Source: Camelimonas lactis (GTDB lineage: Bacteria; Pseudomonadota; Alphaproteobacteria; Rhizobiales; Beijerinckiaceae). Taken from it: 64,000 nucleotides of DNA. Made by a program: the position numbers and the translations under genes. The notes beneath the pieces were generated by a model, which was not told the origin of the DNA, searched no databases, and saw only the letters and a program-made list of their open reading frames with translations. The DNA lies in NCBI RefSeq assembly GCF_004342915.1, contig NZ_SLWL01000001.1:310001-374000 (forward strand), read 5' to 3'. Positions within the stretch are counted from its first letter, which is position 1. Each line of letters opens with the position of its first letter. This document shows, in pieces, positions 54,733 to 64,000 of this stretch.

Positions 54733-54763
54733 CGCTCCCCATTGCTGATGGGGAGCGTTTTTT
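54733..54763 (+). terminator. intrinsic terminator after the transglycosylase gene
   Basis: CGCTCCCCAT and ATGGGGAGCG form a perfect 10-bp stem with loop TGCTG (54733-54757), followed by six T residues. It lies 80 bases after the stop codon and 40 bases before rnpB. Confidence 0.9.
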
Positions 54764-54800
54764 ATTGACTGGCCGCCCGTTCGGCGGCACACCACCCCCC

Positions 54801-55177
<377 letters not shown>

Positions 55178-55317
55178 GCTTTTTTCACTGACGTTCGCGG
55201 ACGGCGAAGCTTCCGCCGGCGCATCGCGCGGGCGCCGCTGGCCTAGGCCCGCATCTTTGGCCCGGACCAGGCTGATCTCCGCCAATGCGGGCTGGCCGCG
55301 CGTTCATCAGGCGGATG

Positions 55318-55350
55318 TCGCCGGGGGCTGCCCCTGAGCGGCGATTTTTT
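55318..55350 (+). terminator. intrinsic terminator without assigned gene
   Basis: TCGCCG and CGGCGA (55318-55323 and 55339-55344) plus an inner GGGG/CCCC pair form the stem, followed by TTTTTT (55345-55350). It lies about 140 bases after the 3' end of rnpB with no supported protein gene between, so it may back up rnpB termination or end a small RNA. Confidence 0.6.
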
Positions 55351-55475
55351 GCGGCATGTGGGCGGGAGGCGAAAGAGCGGCCTGCGGACGCCAGTTCCCC
55401 CGCGTCGCAAGACCGGCTGCGATGATCTGGCCGCCAGGGCGGATGGTCAGGCAACGGCCAGCAAGCTCGTGATGT

Positions 55476-55502
55476 CCCGGACGCGCGTCCGGGCTTTTTT
55501 TT
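55476..55502 (+). terminator. strong intrinsic terminator without assigned gene
   Basis: CCCGGACGC and GCGTCCGGG form a perfect palindrome (effective 7-bp stem with loop GCGC), followed by C and eight T residues. No protein gene on this strand ends just before it. Confidence 0.75.
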
Positions 55503-55802
55503 GTGCGGGGTTGGTCTGTTGGCTCATGCGCCTCCTTGGTCGGGCCACGTCGTCGTGCGCATCAAGCGCCAGCACTCAGCAAACCGGCGCGTCCCGCTTG
55601 CTGAGGATCCCGCCTGGCCATGGCCGGCCCGCCGCAGCGTTCCTGGTCCCAAGGTTTTCCCCTGCGGCGGCGGCCGGAAAACCACGCCCGGACCTGCGCC
55701 GCATAGCAGATTCATTAACCTTGTCAGGACGACAATGGCTGACGGGGCCGTGCGTTTCCGAATCGGCGACGCATGGCCCAGAAATCCTTGATTCCATTGA
55801 CG

Positions 55803-55836
55803 CCCAAGATATCCCATGCTATCCCAAATCATCCCG
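55803..55836. promoter_or_regulatory. MraZ-binding repeats (mra operator)
   Basis: Four CCCA/CCCG tetramers lie exactly 10 bp apart (55803, 55813, 55823, 55833), three of them within ATCCC context; on the other strand this reads TGGG-N6 repeats. MraZ is known to bind TGGG-type direct repeats with 10-bp spacing between the promoter and its own gene. The site is about 146 bases before the mraZ start. Confidence 0.8.
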
Positions 55837-55981
55837 CATGAAGACGTGACGCCATTGCGGGCGTCAGCCCTGCGGCTCTCCGGGGGAGAGGGCGCGGACA
55901 TGCGTGGGACGACGCCCGCCGCCTGCTCCGGCGCGGGTTTCGGCGTTGAGGGGAGCTGCAAGGTCAGGGCGGCTGGCGGCG

Positions 55982-56488
55982 ATGGACCGGTTCGTGTCCA
56001 ACTTCACCAACCGGCTCGATTCCAAGGGCCGGGTTTCGATCCCGGCGCCGTTCCGGGCTGTGCTGGCGCGCGACGGTTTCGAGGGGCTCTATGTGCATCC
56101 GGGGCTGGACGCCCCGGCGCTGGATGCTGGCGGCAACGCCTTGCTGGCGGAAATCAACGCGTTGCTGGAGACGCTGTCGCCCTACTCGGAAGAGCGGGAT
56201 TTCCTGTCGACGGCGCTGCTTGGCACGAGCGAAATCCTGAAGGTCGATCCGGAGGGCCGGGTGACTTTCTCAGAGGCGCTGAAGGCCCACGCGGGCATCA
56301 CGGATACGGTGACCTTCGTGGGGCATGGACACAAGTTTCAGGCCTGGGAGCCGGGCCGTTTCCGGGCTCATCTGGACGAGGCGCGGGCGCGGGTGCGCGA
56401 GCTGAAGAAGAATCTGGGCCGGTCTGGGGCGAATGGCGCTTCTGTCCGGTCTGCGACGTCTCTCTCCCCAGGGGCGTCAGGCGCATGA
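55982..56488 (+). CDS. mraZ: division/cell wall cluster transcriptional repressor MraZ
   Basis: The 168-residue protein starts at ATG 55982 ([20 protein letters not shown]). It has two AbrB-like halves with the conserved [13 protein letters not shown] and [17 protein letters not shown] motifs. MraZ binds repeats in its own promoter and represses the cluster. The C-terminal 25 residues are low-complexity. Its stop overlaps the rsmH start (ATGA). Confidence 0.93.
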   Translation: MDRFVSNFTNRLDSKGRVSIPAPFRAVLARDGFEGLYVHPGLDAPALDAGGNALLAEINALLETLSPYSEERDFLSTALLGTSEILKVDPEGRVTFSEALKAHAGITDTVTFVGHGHKFQAWEPGRFRAHLDEARARVRELKKNLGRSGANGASVRSATSLSPGASGA

Positions 56489-57528
56489 CGGGTCACGGCG
56501 ACGGCAACGCCGACGCCGATGGCGGACCGGCCCGGCATGTTCCTGTGCTCCTGGGGGAGGTGCTCGAAGCCCTCCAGCCAGCGCGCGGCGGCGCATTCCT
56601 TGACGGCACCTTCGGCGCGGGCGGTTACGCCGCGGCAATCCTCAAATCCCATCCCGACGCGCGCCTGACGGCGCTCGACCGTGATCCCTCGGCGATCGCC
56701 GGCGGCCAGGCGCTGGTCGCCGCATCGGGCGGGCGGCTGCGACTGGTCGAGGCCTGCTTCGGCGACATGGAGCAGACCGCGCGCGATCTGGCGCTGCCGC
56801 CGCTGGACGGCATTGTGCTGGATATCGGCGTGTCGTCGATGCAGCTCGATCAGGCGGAGCGCGGATTTTCGTTCCGCTTCGACGGGCCGCTCGACATGCG
56901 CATGGCCGCGTCCGGCGAAAGCGCCGCCGACCTGGTGAATCACGAAAGCGAGGAACGCCTCGCCGACATCATCTATCATTTCGGTGAGGAGCGCCGCGCC
57001 CGCGCGGTGGCCCGCGCCATTGTCGCGGCGCGCAAGGAAGCGCCGATCCTGACCACACGCGCCCTGGCCGATCTGGTGGCGCGGGTGGTGCGCGCCGACC
57101 CCAACGGTCCGCATCCGGCGACCCGCACCTTTCAGGCGCTGCGCATCGCGGTGAACGACGAATTGGGAGAACTGGTCCGGGCGCTGCACGCGGCGGAGCG
57201 CCTGCTGGCGCCAGGCGGCCGCCTGGTGGTGGTGACGTTCCATTCGCTGGAAGATCGCATCGTCAAGCAGTTCTTCGCCCGCCGGCAGGGGCGGGGCGGC
57301 GGCGGCAACCGCTTCGCGCCCTCGCTGGCGCCGGTCGCGCCGGCCACCTTCACGGCGGTGACGCGCAACCCGGTGACGGCCTCGGAAAACGAGTTGCGCG
57401 CCAACCCCCGCGCCCGCTCGGCCAAGTTGCGCGCGGCGACGCGCACGGAAGCGCCGGCGCAGGACGAGGACAGCGCCGTGACCAGCCTGGCGGTATTGCC
57501 AGCCCCGACGGGACGGAGAGCGCGATGA
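56485..57528 (+). CDS. rsmH: 16S rRNA (cytosine(1402)-N(4))-methyltransferase
   Basis: The 347-residue SAM-dependent enzyme (MraW) methylates N4 of C1402 in the ribosomal P site. Conserved parts are [29 protein letters not shown] (SAM loop), [34 protein letters not shown] and [17 protein letters not shown] chose ATG 56485 inside the mraZ end; the open frame continues upstream as a shadow of mraZ. Confidence 0.95.
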   Translation: MTGHGDGNADADGGPARHVPVLLGEVLEALQPARGGAFLDGTFGAGGYAAAILKSHPDARLTALDRDPSAIAGGQALVAASGGRLRLVEACFGDMEQTARDLALPPLDGIVLDIGVSSMQLDQAERGFSFRFDGPLDMRMAASGESAADLVNHESEERLADIIYHFGEERRARAVARAIVAARKEAPILTTRALADLVARVVRADPNGPHPATRTFQALRIAVNDELGELVRALHAAERLLAPGGRLVVVTFHSLEDRIVKQFFARRQGRGGGGNRFAPSLAPVAPATFTAVTRNPVTASENELRANPRARSAKLRAATRTEAPAQDEDSAVTSLAVLPAPTGRRAR

Positions 57529-57956
57529 TCCTCCGCATTTTCCACATCGCCGCCATCGGCGCCCTGATCGCATCGGCCGTCTACGCCTATTCAATCAAAT
57601 ACGACACCATCTATCTGGCCGAGCAGGTCGCCAAGCTGAAGCACCAGATCAAGCGCGAAAAAGACATGAACGCGGTGCTCGCCGCCGAGTGGCAGCGCCT
57701 GACGCGGCCGGACCGCCTGCAGATCCTGGCCGAGCGGCATCTGGACCTGAAACCGATGGCGATCGACCAGCTGGCGCGCGCCAGCGACCTGCCGCAACGC
57801 CAGGAGAAAATTGACGCCATCGGGCGCAAGCTGGCGGACCTGGGGCTCTCGGAGCCCACCACCACGCCGTCGGCTGGCGCAGCAAGCGCGACAGCCGCGC
57901 CGGAACAGCGCGCCGCGCCGCGCACGCCGGCCGCCGCCCGCACGCCAGGGAGGTAA
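57525..57956 (+). CDS. ftsL: cell division protein FtsL
   Basis: The 143-residue bitopic protein has a membrane helix ([20 protein letters not shown], residues 6-25) followed by a periplasmic coiled coil ([16 protein letters not shown]) and the conserved [19 protein letters not shown] part. It links FtsB and FtsQ and activates FtsWI. The C-terminal 30 residues are Ala/Pro/Thr-rich. It overlaps both neighbours by stop/start codons. Confidence 0.9.
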   Translation: MILRIFHIAAIGALIASAVYAYSIKYDTIYLAEQVAKLKHQIKREKDMNAVLAAEWQRLTRPDRLQILAERHLDLKPMAIDQLARASDLPQRQEKIDAIGRKLADLGLSEPTTTPSAGAASATAAPEQRAAPRTPAAARTPGR

Positions 57957-60160
57957 TGTTGCAGGACCACTCCACGCCCCCCGGCGGCAAATCTCCTGAA
58001 CGCGCCGGCCCCCGGTTGCCGGGGGCGTCGCCGCGCGCGCCGCTGGGCGCATCCGGCGGCAGCCAGCAGCCGTCGCCAGTCGCGCCATCGCACAAGCCAG
58101 CCACGCCCGCGGCGAAAGCCGGGCCGGCGGCGCGGCCCGCGCCGAAACCCGGCCATGGCCCAGGGCAGGGCGCTGGGTTGTGGCAGGGGCTACAGGCGTC
58201 GGCGGCGCGCATTTTCTCCAGGGGGGGCGCGTCTTCCGGCAAGGCGGCGCCAGATCAGATCGCGGCTGGGCGGGTCCCTTCCGGGCGGACACCGCCTGGC
58301 GCTGCTGGCGGAGGGGCCGCCCACGGGGCCGCCGGCCCGTCGCGTTTCAACGCGGCCGCCATGGGGGCCAGCGCCAGGGCGGTGCTGGTCGCAGGCGCCG
58401 GCCGGCTGAAAGCCGGGCTGACGCACGGCGGAGCCCTGACATGGCGGAGCTTTTTCCGCGCTGCCCGCGCCATGATCGGCGACATGTTCCGCATGCGCGC
58501 CGACAAGGCCAACAGCCGCATCGTTCTCGTTGGCGCGGGTTTCGTCCTCATCTTTGGCGCGGTGATCGTGCGCCTCGCGACGTTCGCCGTCATGCCGCCG
58601 CCGGCTTCCGAACGGTATGTGGCCGGCAATACGGTGGGCGTGGCGCGGCCCGATATCGTCGATCGCAATGGCCTGCTGCTCGCCACCGACATCAAGACCT
58701 ATTCGGCGTTCGCCGAACCGCGCAACATTCTGGACGCCGATGAGGCGACAGAGCTGCTGACGGCGGTGCTGCCGGACCTCAACGCCCGCGAGTTGCGCGA
58801 GAAGCTCTCGACGAAAAAGGGCTTTGTCTGGATCAAGCGCGAGCTGACGCCGAAACAGCGCGCCGAGGTGCACCGGCTTGGCATTCCAGGCGTCGGCTTC
58901 CTGCCTGAAAACAAGCGGGTGTATCCCAACGGCCCGGTGGCGGCGCACGTGCTGGGCTTCGCCAACGTCGACAACCAGGGCATCGCCGGCATCGAGAAAT
59001 ATATCGACAGCCAGGGGCTGAGGGACCTGGCGGGCCTCGGTTTCGCCAACAACGCCGCCGACCTGAAGCCGGTGAAGCTGTCGCTGGACCTGCGCGCCAC
59101 CCACGCGGTGCGCGACGAGCTGGTGAAGGGCATGGCCCACTTCAAGGCCAAGGCCGCCGCCGCCATGATCATGGACGTCAACACCGGCGAGGTGATCGCC
59201 CTGACGTCCCTGCCGGATTACGACCCCAACAACCCGGTCGATGCGCTGGACAAAGACCGCATCAACCGGATGATGGTCGGCGTCTATGAAATGGGCTCGA
59301 CCTTCAAGGCGCTGACCACGGCGATGGCGCTTGATTCGGGCAAGGTGAACATCAACTCCAGCTTCGACGCGCGCGGCGGCCTGCATTACGGTCGCTTCAC
59401 CATCCGCGACTATCACGGCACCAACCGCATCCTGACCGTGCCGGAAATCTTCCTGCACTCGTCCAACATCGGCACGGCGCGTATGGCGCTGGCGGTCGGC
59501 GTGGAAGGCCACAAGGCCTTCCTGCGCAAGATGGGCCAGCTGACCCGCATGCAGACCGAGCTGCCGGAAAGCGCCGCGCCGATCGTTCCCGCCCGCTGGG
59601 GCGAGCTGAACACCATGACCATCTCGTTCGGTCACGGCCTCGCCGTGGCGCCGATCCAGGCGACGGCGGCGGTGGCGGCGCTGGTGAACGGCGGCAAGCT
59701 GATGGCGCCAACCTTCCTGAAGCGCACGGAGGCGGAAGCCGCCAATGTGGGCAAGCAGGTGGTGTCGGCCCAGACCAGCGAGGCCATGCGCTACATCATG
59801 CGGCTTAACGGCTACAGGGGGTCGGCGAAGAAATCCCTGGTGCAGGGCTATTATGTGGGCGGCAAAACCGGCACGGCCGAAAAGGTGATCGGCGGGCGCT
59901 ATGCGCGCAACCGCCTGTTCACCACCTTCATGTCGGTGGCGCCGGCCAACAAGCCAAAGTACCTGTTCCTTACCATCTATGACGAGCCGCAGGGGCTGCC
60001 GGAAACCTACGGCTACGCCACGGCGGCGTGGAACTCCGGCGTCACTACCGGCAAGATCATCGCCCGGGTCGCGCCGCTGCTGGGCTTGCCGCCGATTTTC
60101 GAGGAGCCGAAGAACCCGTTCCCCAACATGGTGCGGCTCGGCGCCTGGGGAACGCGGTGA
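57956..60160 (+). CDS. ftsI: peptidoglycan transpeptidase FtsI (PBP3)
   Basis: The 734-residue septal transpeptidase has the catalytic motifs STFK (S448, K451), SSN (S502-N504) and KTGTAEK (K637-G639). A membrane helix (IVLVGAGFVLIFGAVIVRLA) starts near residue 188. Before it lies a Pro/Ala/Gly-rich cytoplasmic extension of about 185 residues; E. coli FtsI has only about 20. The periplasmic non-penicillin-binding module contains GVARPDIVDRNGLLLATDIK. Start and ftsL stop overlap (TAATG). Confidence 0.94.
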   Translation: MLQDHSTPPGGKSPERAGPRLPGASPRAPLGASGGSQQPSPVAPSHKPATPAAKAGPAARPAPKPGHGPGQGAGLWQGLQASAARIFSRGGASSGKAAPDQIAAGRVPSGRTPPGAAGGGAAHGAAGPSRFNAAAMGASARAVLVAGAGRLKAGLTHGGALTWRSFFRAARAMIGDMFRMRADKANSRIVLVGAGFVLIFGAVIVRLATFAVMPPPASERYVAGNTVGVARPDIVDRNGLLLATDIKTYSAFAEPRNILDADEATELLTAVLPDLNARELREKLSTKKGFVWIKRELTPKQRAEVHRLGIPGVGFLPENKRVYPNGPVAAHVLGFANVDNQGIAGIEKYIDSQGLRDLAGLGFANNAADLKPVKLSLDLRATHAVRDELVKGMAHFKAKAAAAMIMDVNTGEVIALTSLPDYDPNNPVDALDKDRINRMMVGVYEMGSTFKALTTAMALDSGKVNINSSFDARGGLHYGRFTIRDYHGTNRILTVPEIFLHSSNIGTARMALAVGVEGHKAFLRKMGQLTRMQTELPESAAPIVPARWGELNTMTISFGHGLAVAPIQATAAVAALVNGGKLMAPTFLKRTEAEAANVGKQVVSAQTSEAMRYIMRLNGYRGSAKKSLVQGYYVGGKTGTAEKVIGGRYARNRLFTTFMSVAPANKPKYLFLTIYDEPQGLPETYGYATAAWNSGVTTGKIIARVAPLLGLPPIFEEPKNPFPNMVRLGAWGTR

Positions 60161-60352
60161 CATTGGGCCGGGGGCTGCCGCTTCCGGTCTTCCGCCCGGC
60201 GGGGTGATCGTGACGGCGCGCCCGTCGCGTCGTCTGCTTCGCGCCTTCCCTTTTGGCGCGCGGCGGTATCCACTTCACCTGAAAACGCTCTATGTTGTCG
60301 CCTTGATGCAGACGCGCCGGCTTGCGCCGGGCGGATCAGGAGCAGTTCTTCC

Positions 60353-61840
60353 ATGACCGATACGCCAGTCGCCAGCGCCCCGCCGGTTCCGGCGGGGCTG
60401 GAGAAAGTTTTTCCCGGCCTGTTCACTGGCGAGATGGCGGCGCGCACGATCAGCGAGGTCACGGCGGACAGCCGGGCGGTCGTTCCCGGCGCGGTGTTCG
60501 TGGCCGTGGCCGGCGCACGGGACGATGGCCGGCGTTTCGTCGCGGACGCGGCGGCGCGCGGCGCCATCGCCATTGTCGGCGAGGGGCCGCGGCCAGATGA
60601 TCTGCCGCAGGACGTCGCCTGGGGACAGGCGCCCAATGCGCGCCACGCCCTGGCGCTGGCGGCGGCGGCGCTCTATCCGGCCCAGCCGCCATGCATCGTC
60701 GCGGTGACCGGCACCGCCGGCAAGAGCTCCGTGGTGGATTTCGCCCGCCAGCTGTTCACCGCCTGCGGTCGCAAGGCGGCGTCGCTGGGCACGGTCGGTG
60801 TTATCGGTCCCTCTGGCGCCACGTATGGCTCGCTCACCACGCCCGATCCGGTGACGCTGCACCGCACTCTGGCGACCCTGGCGGCCGAGGGCGTCACGCA
60901 CCTCGCCATGGAGGCTTCGTCGCACGGGCTCGACCAGCGCCGGCTTGACGGGGTGCGACTGCAGGCGGCGGCCTTCACCAATCTGGGGCGTGACCATCTC
61001 GATTATCACCCGGACGAGGAAAGCTATTTCGACGCCAAGGCGCGCCTGTTCTCTGAGGTGGCCCCGGCTTCGGCGGCGGCGGTGGTCAACGCCGATTCCA
61101 GCCATGGGCAGGAAATTCTGGTGATCGCCAGCACGCGCGGCATGCGCACCCTGACGGTGGGCGAGAGCGGGGCTGACATCCAGTTGCTGGGATGCGCGCC
61201 GGATGGTTTCGACCAGCAGCTGAGCGTCAGCGTCGAGGGCGCCGCCTATGATCTGCGTCTGCCGCTGTGCGGCGACTTTCAGGCGCAAAACGCCCTGATC
61301 GCCGCCGGCCTGTGCATCGCCACCGGCGAGGAGCCGGACGTGGTGATGCCGGCCCTGGCCAATTTGCAGGGCGTGCCGGGGCGCATGGAGCGGGTGGCTG
61401 AAGTCAATGGCGCCCTGGTCGTCGTCGATTACGCCCACAAGCCCGACGCCCTGCGTGAGGTGCTGAAGGCATTGCGCCCCTTCGCCAGCGGCCGGCTGGT
61501 CTGCGTGTTCGGCGCCGGCGGCGACCGCGATCCCGGCAAACGGAAAATCATGGGCGAGATCGCCGCGAAATACGCGGACCAGGCGATCGTCACCGATGAC
61601 AACCCCCGCTCGGAGGACCCGGCGGCGATTCGCGCCGCCATTCTCGCCGGCGCCCCGGAGGCGCGCGAAATCGGCGACCGGGGCGAGGCGATCGCCACGG
61701 CCATCGCCGGGCTGCAGGCCGGCGACGTGCTGGTGATCGCCGGCAAGGGACACGAAACCGGGCAGACCTTTGGCCAGAACGTGCTGCCGTTTTCGGATCA
61801 TGAGGCGGTGCGCGCCGCCATACGGAAAGCCTCCGCGTAA
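60353..61840 (+). CDS. murE: UDP-MurNAc-tripeptide synthetase (meso-DAP adding)
   Basis: The 495-residue Mur ligase adds meso-diaminopimelate to UDP-MurNAc-L-Ala-D-Glu. The ATP loop is VTGTAGKSSVVDFARQ (residues 118-133); the usual Asn/Ser before GK is Ala here. AMEASSHGLDQRRLDGV, FTNLGRDHLDYH and DYAHKPDALREVL follow. DNPR (416-419) is the meso-DAP specificity motif. The gene starts 192 bp after ftsI, so a small promoter region may exist between. Confidence 0.95.
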   Translation: MTDTPVASAPPVPAGLEKVFPGLFTGEMAARTISEVTADSRAVVPGAVFVAVAGARDDGRRFVADAAARGAIAIVGEGPRPDDLPQDVAWGQAPNARHALALAAAALYPAQPPCIVAVTGTAGKSSVVDFARQLFTACGRKAASLGTVGVIGPSGATYGSLTTPDPVTLHRTLATLAAEGVTHLAMEASSHGLDQRRLDGVRLQAAAFTNLGRDHLDYHPDEESYFDAKARLFSEVAPASAAAVVNADSSHGQEILVIASTRGMRTLTVGESGADIQLLGCAPDGFDQQLSVSVEGAAYDLRLPLCGDFQAQNALIAAGLCIATGEEPDVVMPALANLQGVPGRMERVAEVNGALVVVDYAHKPDALREVLKALRPFASGRLVCVFGAGGDRDPGKRKIMGEIAAKYADQAIVTDDNPRSEDPAAIRAAILAGAPEAREIGDRGEAIATAIAGLQAGDVLVIAGKGHETGQTFGQNVLPFSDHEAVRAAIRKASA

Positions 61841-61991
61841 CAGGTCATCGCCGCCCACAGGCGGATTTGTTAAGACCGCCGGACTATAAGTCCGGGCCGG
61901 AAGTCGCCGTGAATCATGCGCCGTTTCCTGGCGGACAGCGCGCGCCACATATCCGCTCCGCTTCACATCGCTTCCTTGGAGAATGCAGGGC

Positions 61992-63440
61992 ATGACATCG
62001 AAGGCATCGCCGCTCTGGACCGGCGAGGAACTGCGTCAGGCGATGGGCGCCCGCGTGATCGGCGCGCTGCCCGACGCGATCGACGGCGCGTCGATCGACA
62101 CGCGCACCCTCCAGCCGGGCGATGCGTTTTTCGCCATCACCGGCCTTGCGCGCGATGGGCATGAGTTTGTCGCCGCCGCGCTGGAGGCGGGCGCCGCCGC
62201 TGCGGTGATCGACGAGGCGCAGGCCGCGGCGCTGGCGCCGCTGGTCGCGGACCGGGGCGCGTTGCTGGTTGTGCCCGACGTGCTGGGCGGTCTGGAGGCG
62301 GCCGGGCGGGCCAGCCGGGCGCGTTCGCGGGCGCGCATCGTCGCCGTCACCGGCTCGGTGGGCAAAACCAGCACCAAGGAAGCGCTGCGGCTGGCGCTGG
62401 CGGGCCAGGGCCGGACCCATGCCTCGGTCGCCAGCTACAACAACCATTGGGGCGTGCCGCTGACCCTGACCCGCATGCCGCGCGAGACGGAATTTGGCGT
62501 GTTCGAAATCGGTATGAGCGCGCCCGGCGAAATCCGCGCCCTGACCGCCATGGTGCGGCCGCATGTGGCGATCGTCACCACCGTGGCGCCGGTGCATCTG
62601 GAATTCTTTCCCTCCGTCGAGGCCATCGCCGACGCCAAGGGTGAGATTTTTGAGGGGCTGGAGCCGGACGGCGCCGCCATCATCAACGCCGACAACCCGC
62701 ACGCGCCGCGTCTGCGCGCCCTGGCGGAGCGGGCTGGCGCGGCGCGCATCCTGACGTTTGGCGAGGCCGCCGGCGCGGACGTGCGCCTGACCCGGGAGAT
62801 TCTCCAGCCGGACCTGTCCATTGTCGAGGCCAGCGTTTTTGGCGACCCGGCGACCTGGCGCGTCGGCGCGCCTGGCCACCATATGGTCGTCAACAGCCTC
62901 GGCGTGCTCGCGGCGGCGCAGGCGCTGGGCGCGGACGTCGCCCTGGCCGCCCTGGCGCTCGGCCAGATGAGCGCGCCGCAGGGGCGCGGCGAGCGCACGC
63001 GCCTTGCCGCCCACGGTGGTGATTTCCTGCTGATCGATGAAAGCTACAACGCCAATCCGGCGTCGATGCGCGCCGCCATCGCGGCGCTGGGCAAGGTGGA
63101 GCCGGGGCCGCGCGGGCGCCGCATCGCCGTGCTGGCCGACATGCTGGAGCTGGGCGCGCAGGGGGCGGCGCTGCACGCCGGCCTCGCCGCCGACCTTGAG
63201 GCGCATGACATTGATCTGGTCTATGCCGCCGGCCCGATGATGCAGGCGCTGTGGCAGGCGCTGCCGCCAGCGCGCCGGGCGCTGCATTGCGACGCGCCCG
63301 CCGGGCTGGAGGACGCCATTGTCGCAGCCGTTCACGCCGGCGACGTGGTGATGGTAAAGGGCTCCAACAGCACCCGGATTTCGCGCATCGTGACGGCGCT
63401 GAAGGCGCGGTTCCCGGCCGCTGGCTCCTCCAGGGACTGA
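61992..63440 (+). CDS. murF: UDP-MurNAc-tripeptide--D-alanyl-D-alanine ligase
   Basis: The 482-residue Mur ligase adds D-Ala-D-Ala to the UDP-MurNAc-tripeptide. The ATP loop is [56 protein letters not shown] and VLADMLELG are typical. I prefer ATG 61992, since GGAG lies 10 bases upstream; the ATG at 61983 is too close to it. It is 151 bp downstream of murE. Confidence 0.94.
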   Translation: MTSKASPLWTGEELRQAMGARVIGALPDAIDGASIDTRTLQPGDAFFAITGLARDGHEFVAAALEAGAAAAVIDEAQAAALAPLVADRGALLVVPDVLGGLEAAGRASRARSRARIVAVTGSVGKTSTKEALRLALAGQGRTHASVASYNNHWGVPLTLTRMPRETEFGVFEIGMSAPGEIRALTAMVRPHVAIVTTVAPVHLEFFPSVEAIADAKGEIFEGLEPDGAAIINADNPHAPRLRALAERAGAARILTFGEAAGADVRLTREILQPDLSIVEASVFGDPATWRVGAPGHHMVVNSLGVLAAAQALGADVALAALALGQMSAPQGRGERTRLAAHGGDFLLIDESYNANPASMRAAIAALGKVEPGPRGRRIAVLADMLELGAQGAALHAGLAADLEAHDIDLVYAAGPMMQALWQALPPARRALHCDAPAGLEDAIVAAVHAGDVVMVKGSNSTRISRIVTALKARFPAAGSSRD

Positions 63441-63459
63441 ACAGAAGAAAGCTTTACCC

Positions 63460-64000
63460 ATGTTGTACTGGCTCGCCGACTTTTCGACGTCGTTCAGCGC
63501 CCTGAATGTGTTTCGTTACATCACCTTCCGCACCGGCGGGGCCATCGCCACCGGACTGTTTTTCGTGTTCATGTTTGGCCCGGCGATCATCGCCAGCCTG
63601 CGCATCCGCCAGGGCAAGGGGCAGCCGATCCGCACCGACGGGCCGCTGTCGCACCTGTCGAAGAAGGGCACGCCGACCATGGGCGGCCTGATGATCCTCT
63701 CCGGGGTCATCGTCTCCACGCTGCTGTGGGCGAACCTCGCCAATCCTTACGTCTGGATCGTGCTGCTGGTCACGGTCGGCTTCGGCGCCATCGGCTTCTA
63801 TGACGACTACCTGAAGGTGACCAAGCAGAGCCACGCCGGGCTCTCCGGCAAGGCGCGCCTCGCCATTGAGTTCATTATCGCCGCCTCCGCCTGCTTCGCC
63901 ATCGTCACGGTGGAGCGCAACGCCGGCGGCGGCGCGACGGCGCACATGGCGACCGCGCTGGCCATCCCCTTCACCAAGGACGTGATGCTGGACCTCGGCT
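63460..64000 (+). CDS. mraY: phospho-MurNAc-pentapeptide transferase, 3'-truncated
   Basis: The first 180 residues are present before the window ends. MraY transfers phospho-MurNAc-pentapeptide to undecaprenyl phosphate, giving lipid I. The N-terminus [20 protein letters not shown] with [14 protein letters not shown] is typical, as are [15 protein letters not shown] and [19 protein letters not shown], where the two Asp residues form part of the active site. The gene begins 19 bases after murF. Confidence 0.95.
   Translation, partial: MLYWLADFSTSFSALNVFRYITFRTGGAIATGLFFVFMFGPAIIASLRIRQGKGQPIRTDGPLSHLSKKGTPTMGGLMILSGVIVSTLLWANLANPYVWIVLLVTVGFGAIGFYDDYLKVTKQSHAGLSGKARLAIEFIIAASACFAIVTVERNAGGGATAHMATALAIPFTKDVMLDLG

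Noticed and set aside
61914-63461. 515-codon open frame opposite murF
   Set aside because: Antisense shadow of murF with no recognisable domain or start signal.

Overview
This is a GC-rich chromosomal window from an alphaproteobacterium, most likely of the order Hyphomicrobiales (Rhizobiales). The assignment rests on an RNase P RNA gene just upstream of an mraZ-rsmH-ftsL-ftsI-murE-murF-mraY cluster, a complete cydDCABX operon behind a GbsR-type regulator, a thiOSGE operon, an ArsR-methyltransferase/metF/metH group, and the high-GC codon use. The species cannot be fixed from the sequence. I found no tRNA, CRISPR array, prophage or intact insertion sequence.

Layout. 1-12.8 kb: the 3' half of a POT peptide transporter, two small exported proteins, an MltB-type murein hydrolase overlapping a trans-aconitate methyltransferase, a DUF1345 membrane protein, a sugar/H+ symporter, a PaaI-type thioesterase, a YadG/YadH-type ABC-2 exporter, a GntR/FCD regulator, a DUF1272 zinc-ribbon-like protein, an acyl-CoA dehydrogenase and a glycine-zipper lipoprotein. 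12.9-20.7 kb (minus strand): gbsR-cydD-cydC-cydA-cydB-cydX, encoding cytochrome bd oxidase, its assembly exporter and the 46-residue CydX. A perfect 20-bp palindrome lies just upstream of gbsR. 20.9-36.6 kb: phosphoglucomutase, an AT-richer MFS gene, a cyclopropane-fatty-acid synthase, a TesB-like thioesterase, pabB-pabA-pabC for p-aminobenzoate, a nitrilase, a DUF6065 protein, an SGNH hydrolase overlapping opgC, and an EamA transporter.

36.7-42.6 kb: a methionine/one-carbon unit, ArsR-methyltransferase, metF and metH, behind a perfect ATATAAA-N6-TTTATAT dyad. Directly downstream, 42.8-45.6 kb is a conspicuously AT-rich segment with two diverged, paralogous, secreted proteins of unrecognised family. 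Between them is a 65-bp, roughly 83% identical remnant of the metH 3' end. Its spacing to the second paralogue matches the spacing of real metH to the first one, which suggests an old tandem duplication of [metH tail + secreted protein gene].

46-54.7 kb: an RlpA-like protein, the thiamine operon thiO-thiS-thiG-thiE behind a TPP riboswitch with a readable alternative hairpin and an exceptional 17-bp leader stem, an AmiD-type amidase, a TerB/J-domain protein, a second glycine-zipper lipoprotein, and a secreted lytic transglycosylase with a 15-bp tandem repeat. 54.8-64 kb: rnpB, two terminator-like hairpins with no assigned gene, a four-repeat 10-bp-period MraZ box, and the dcw cell-wall/division cluster, whose genes largely overlap by start/stop codons and which runs off the window in mraY.
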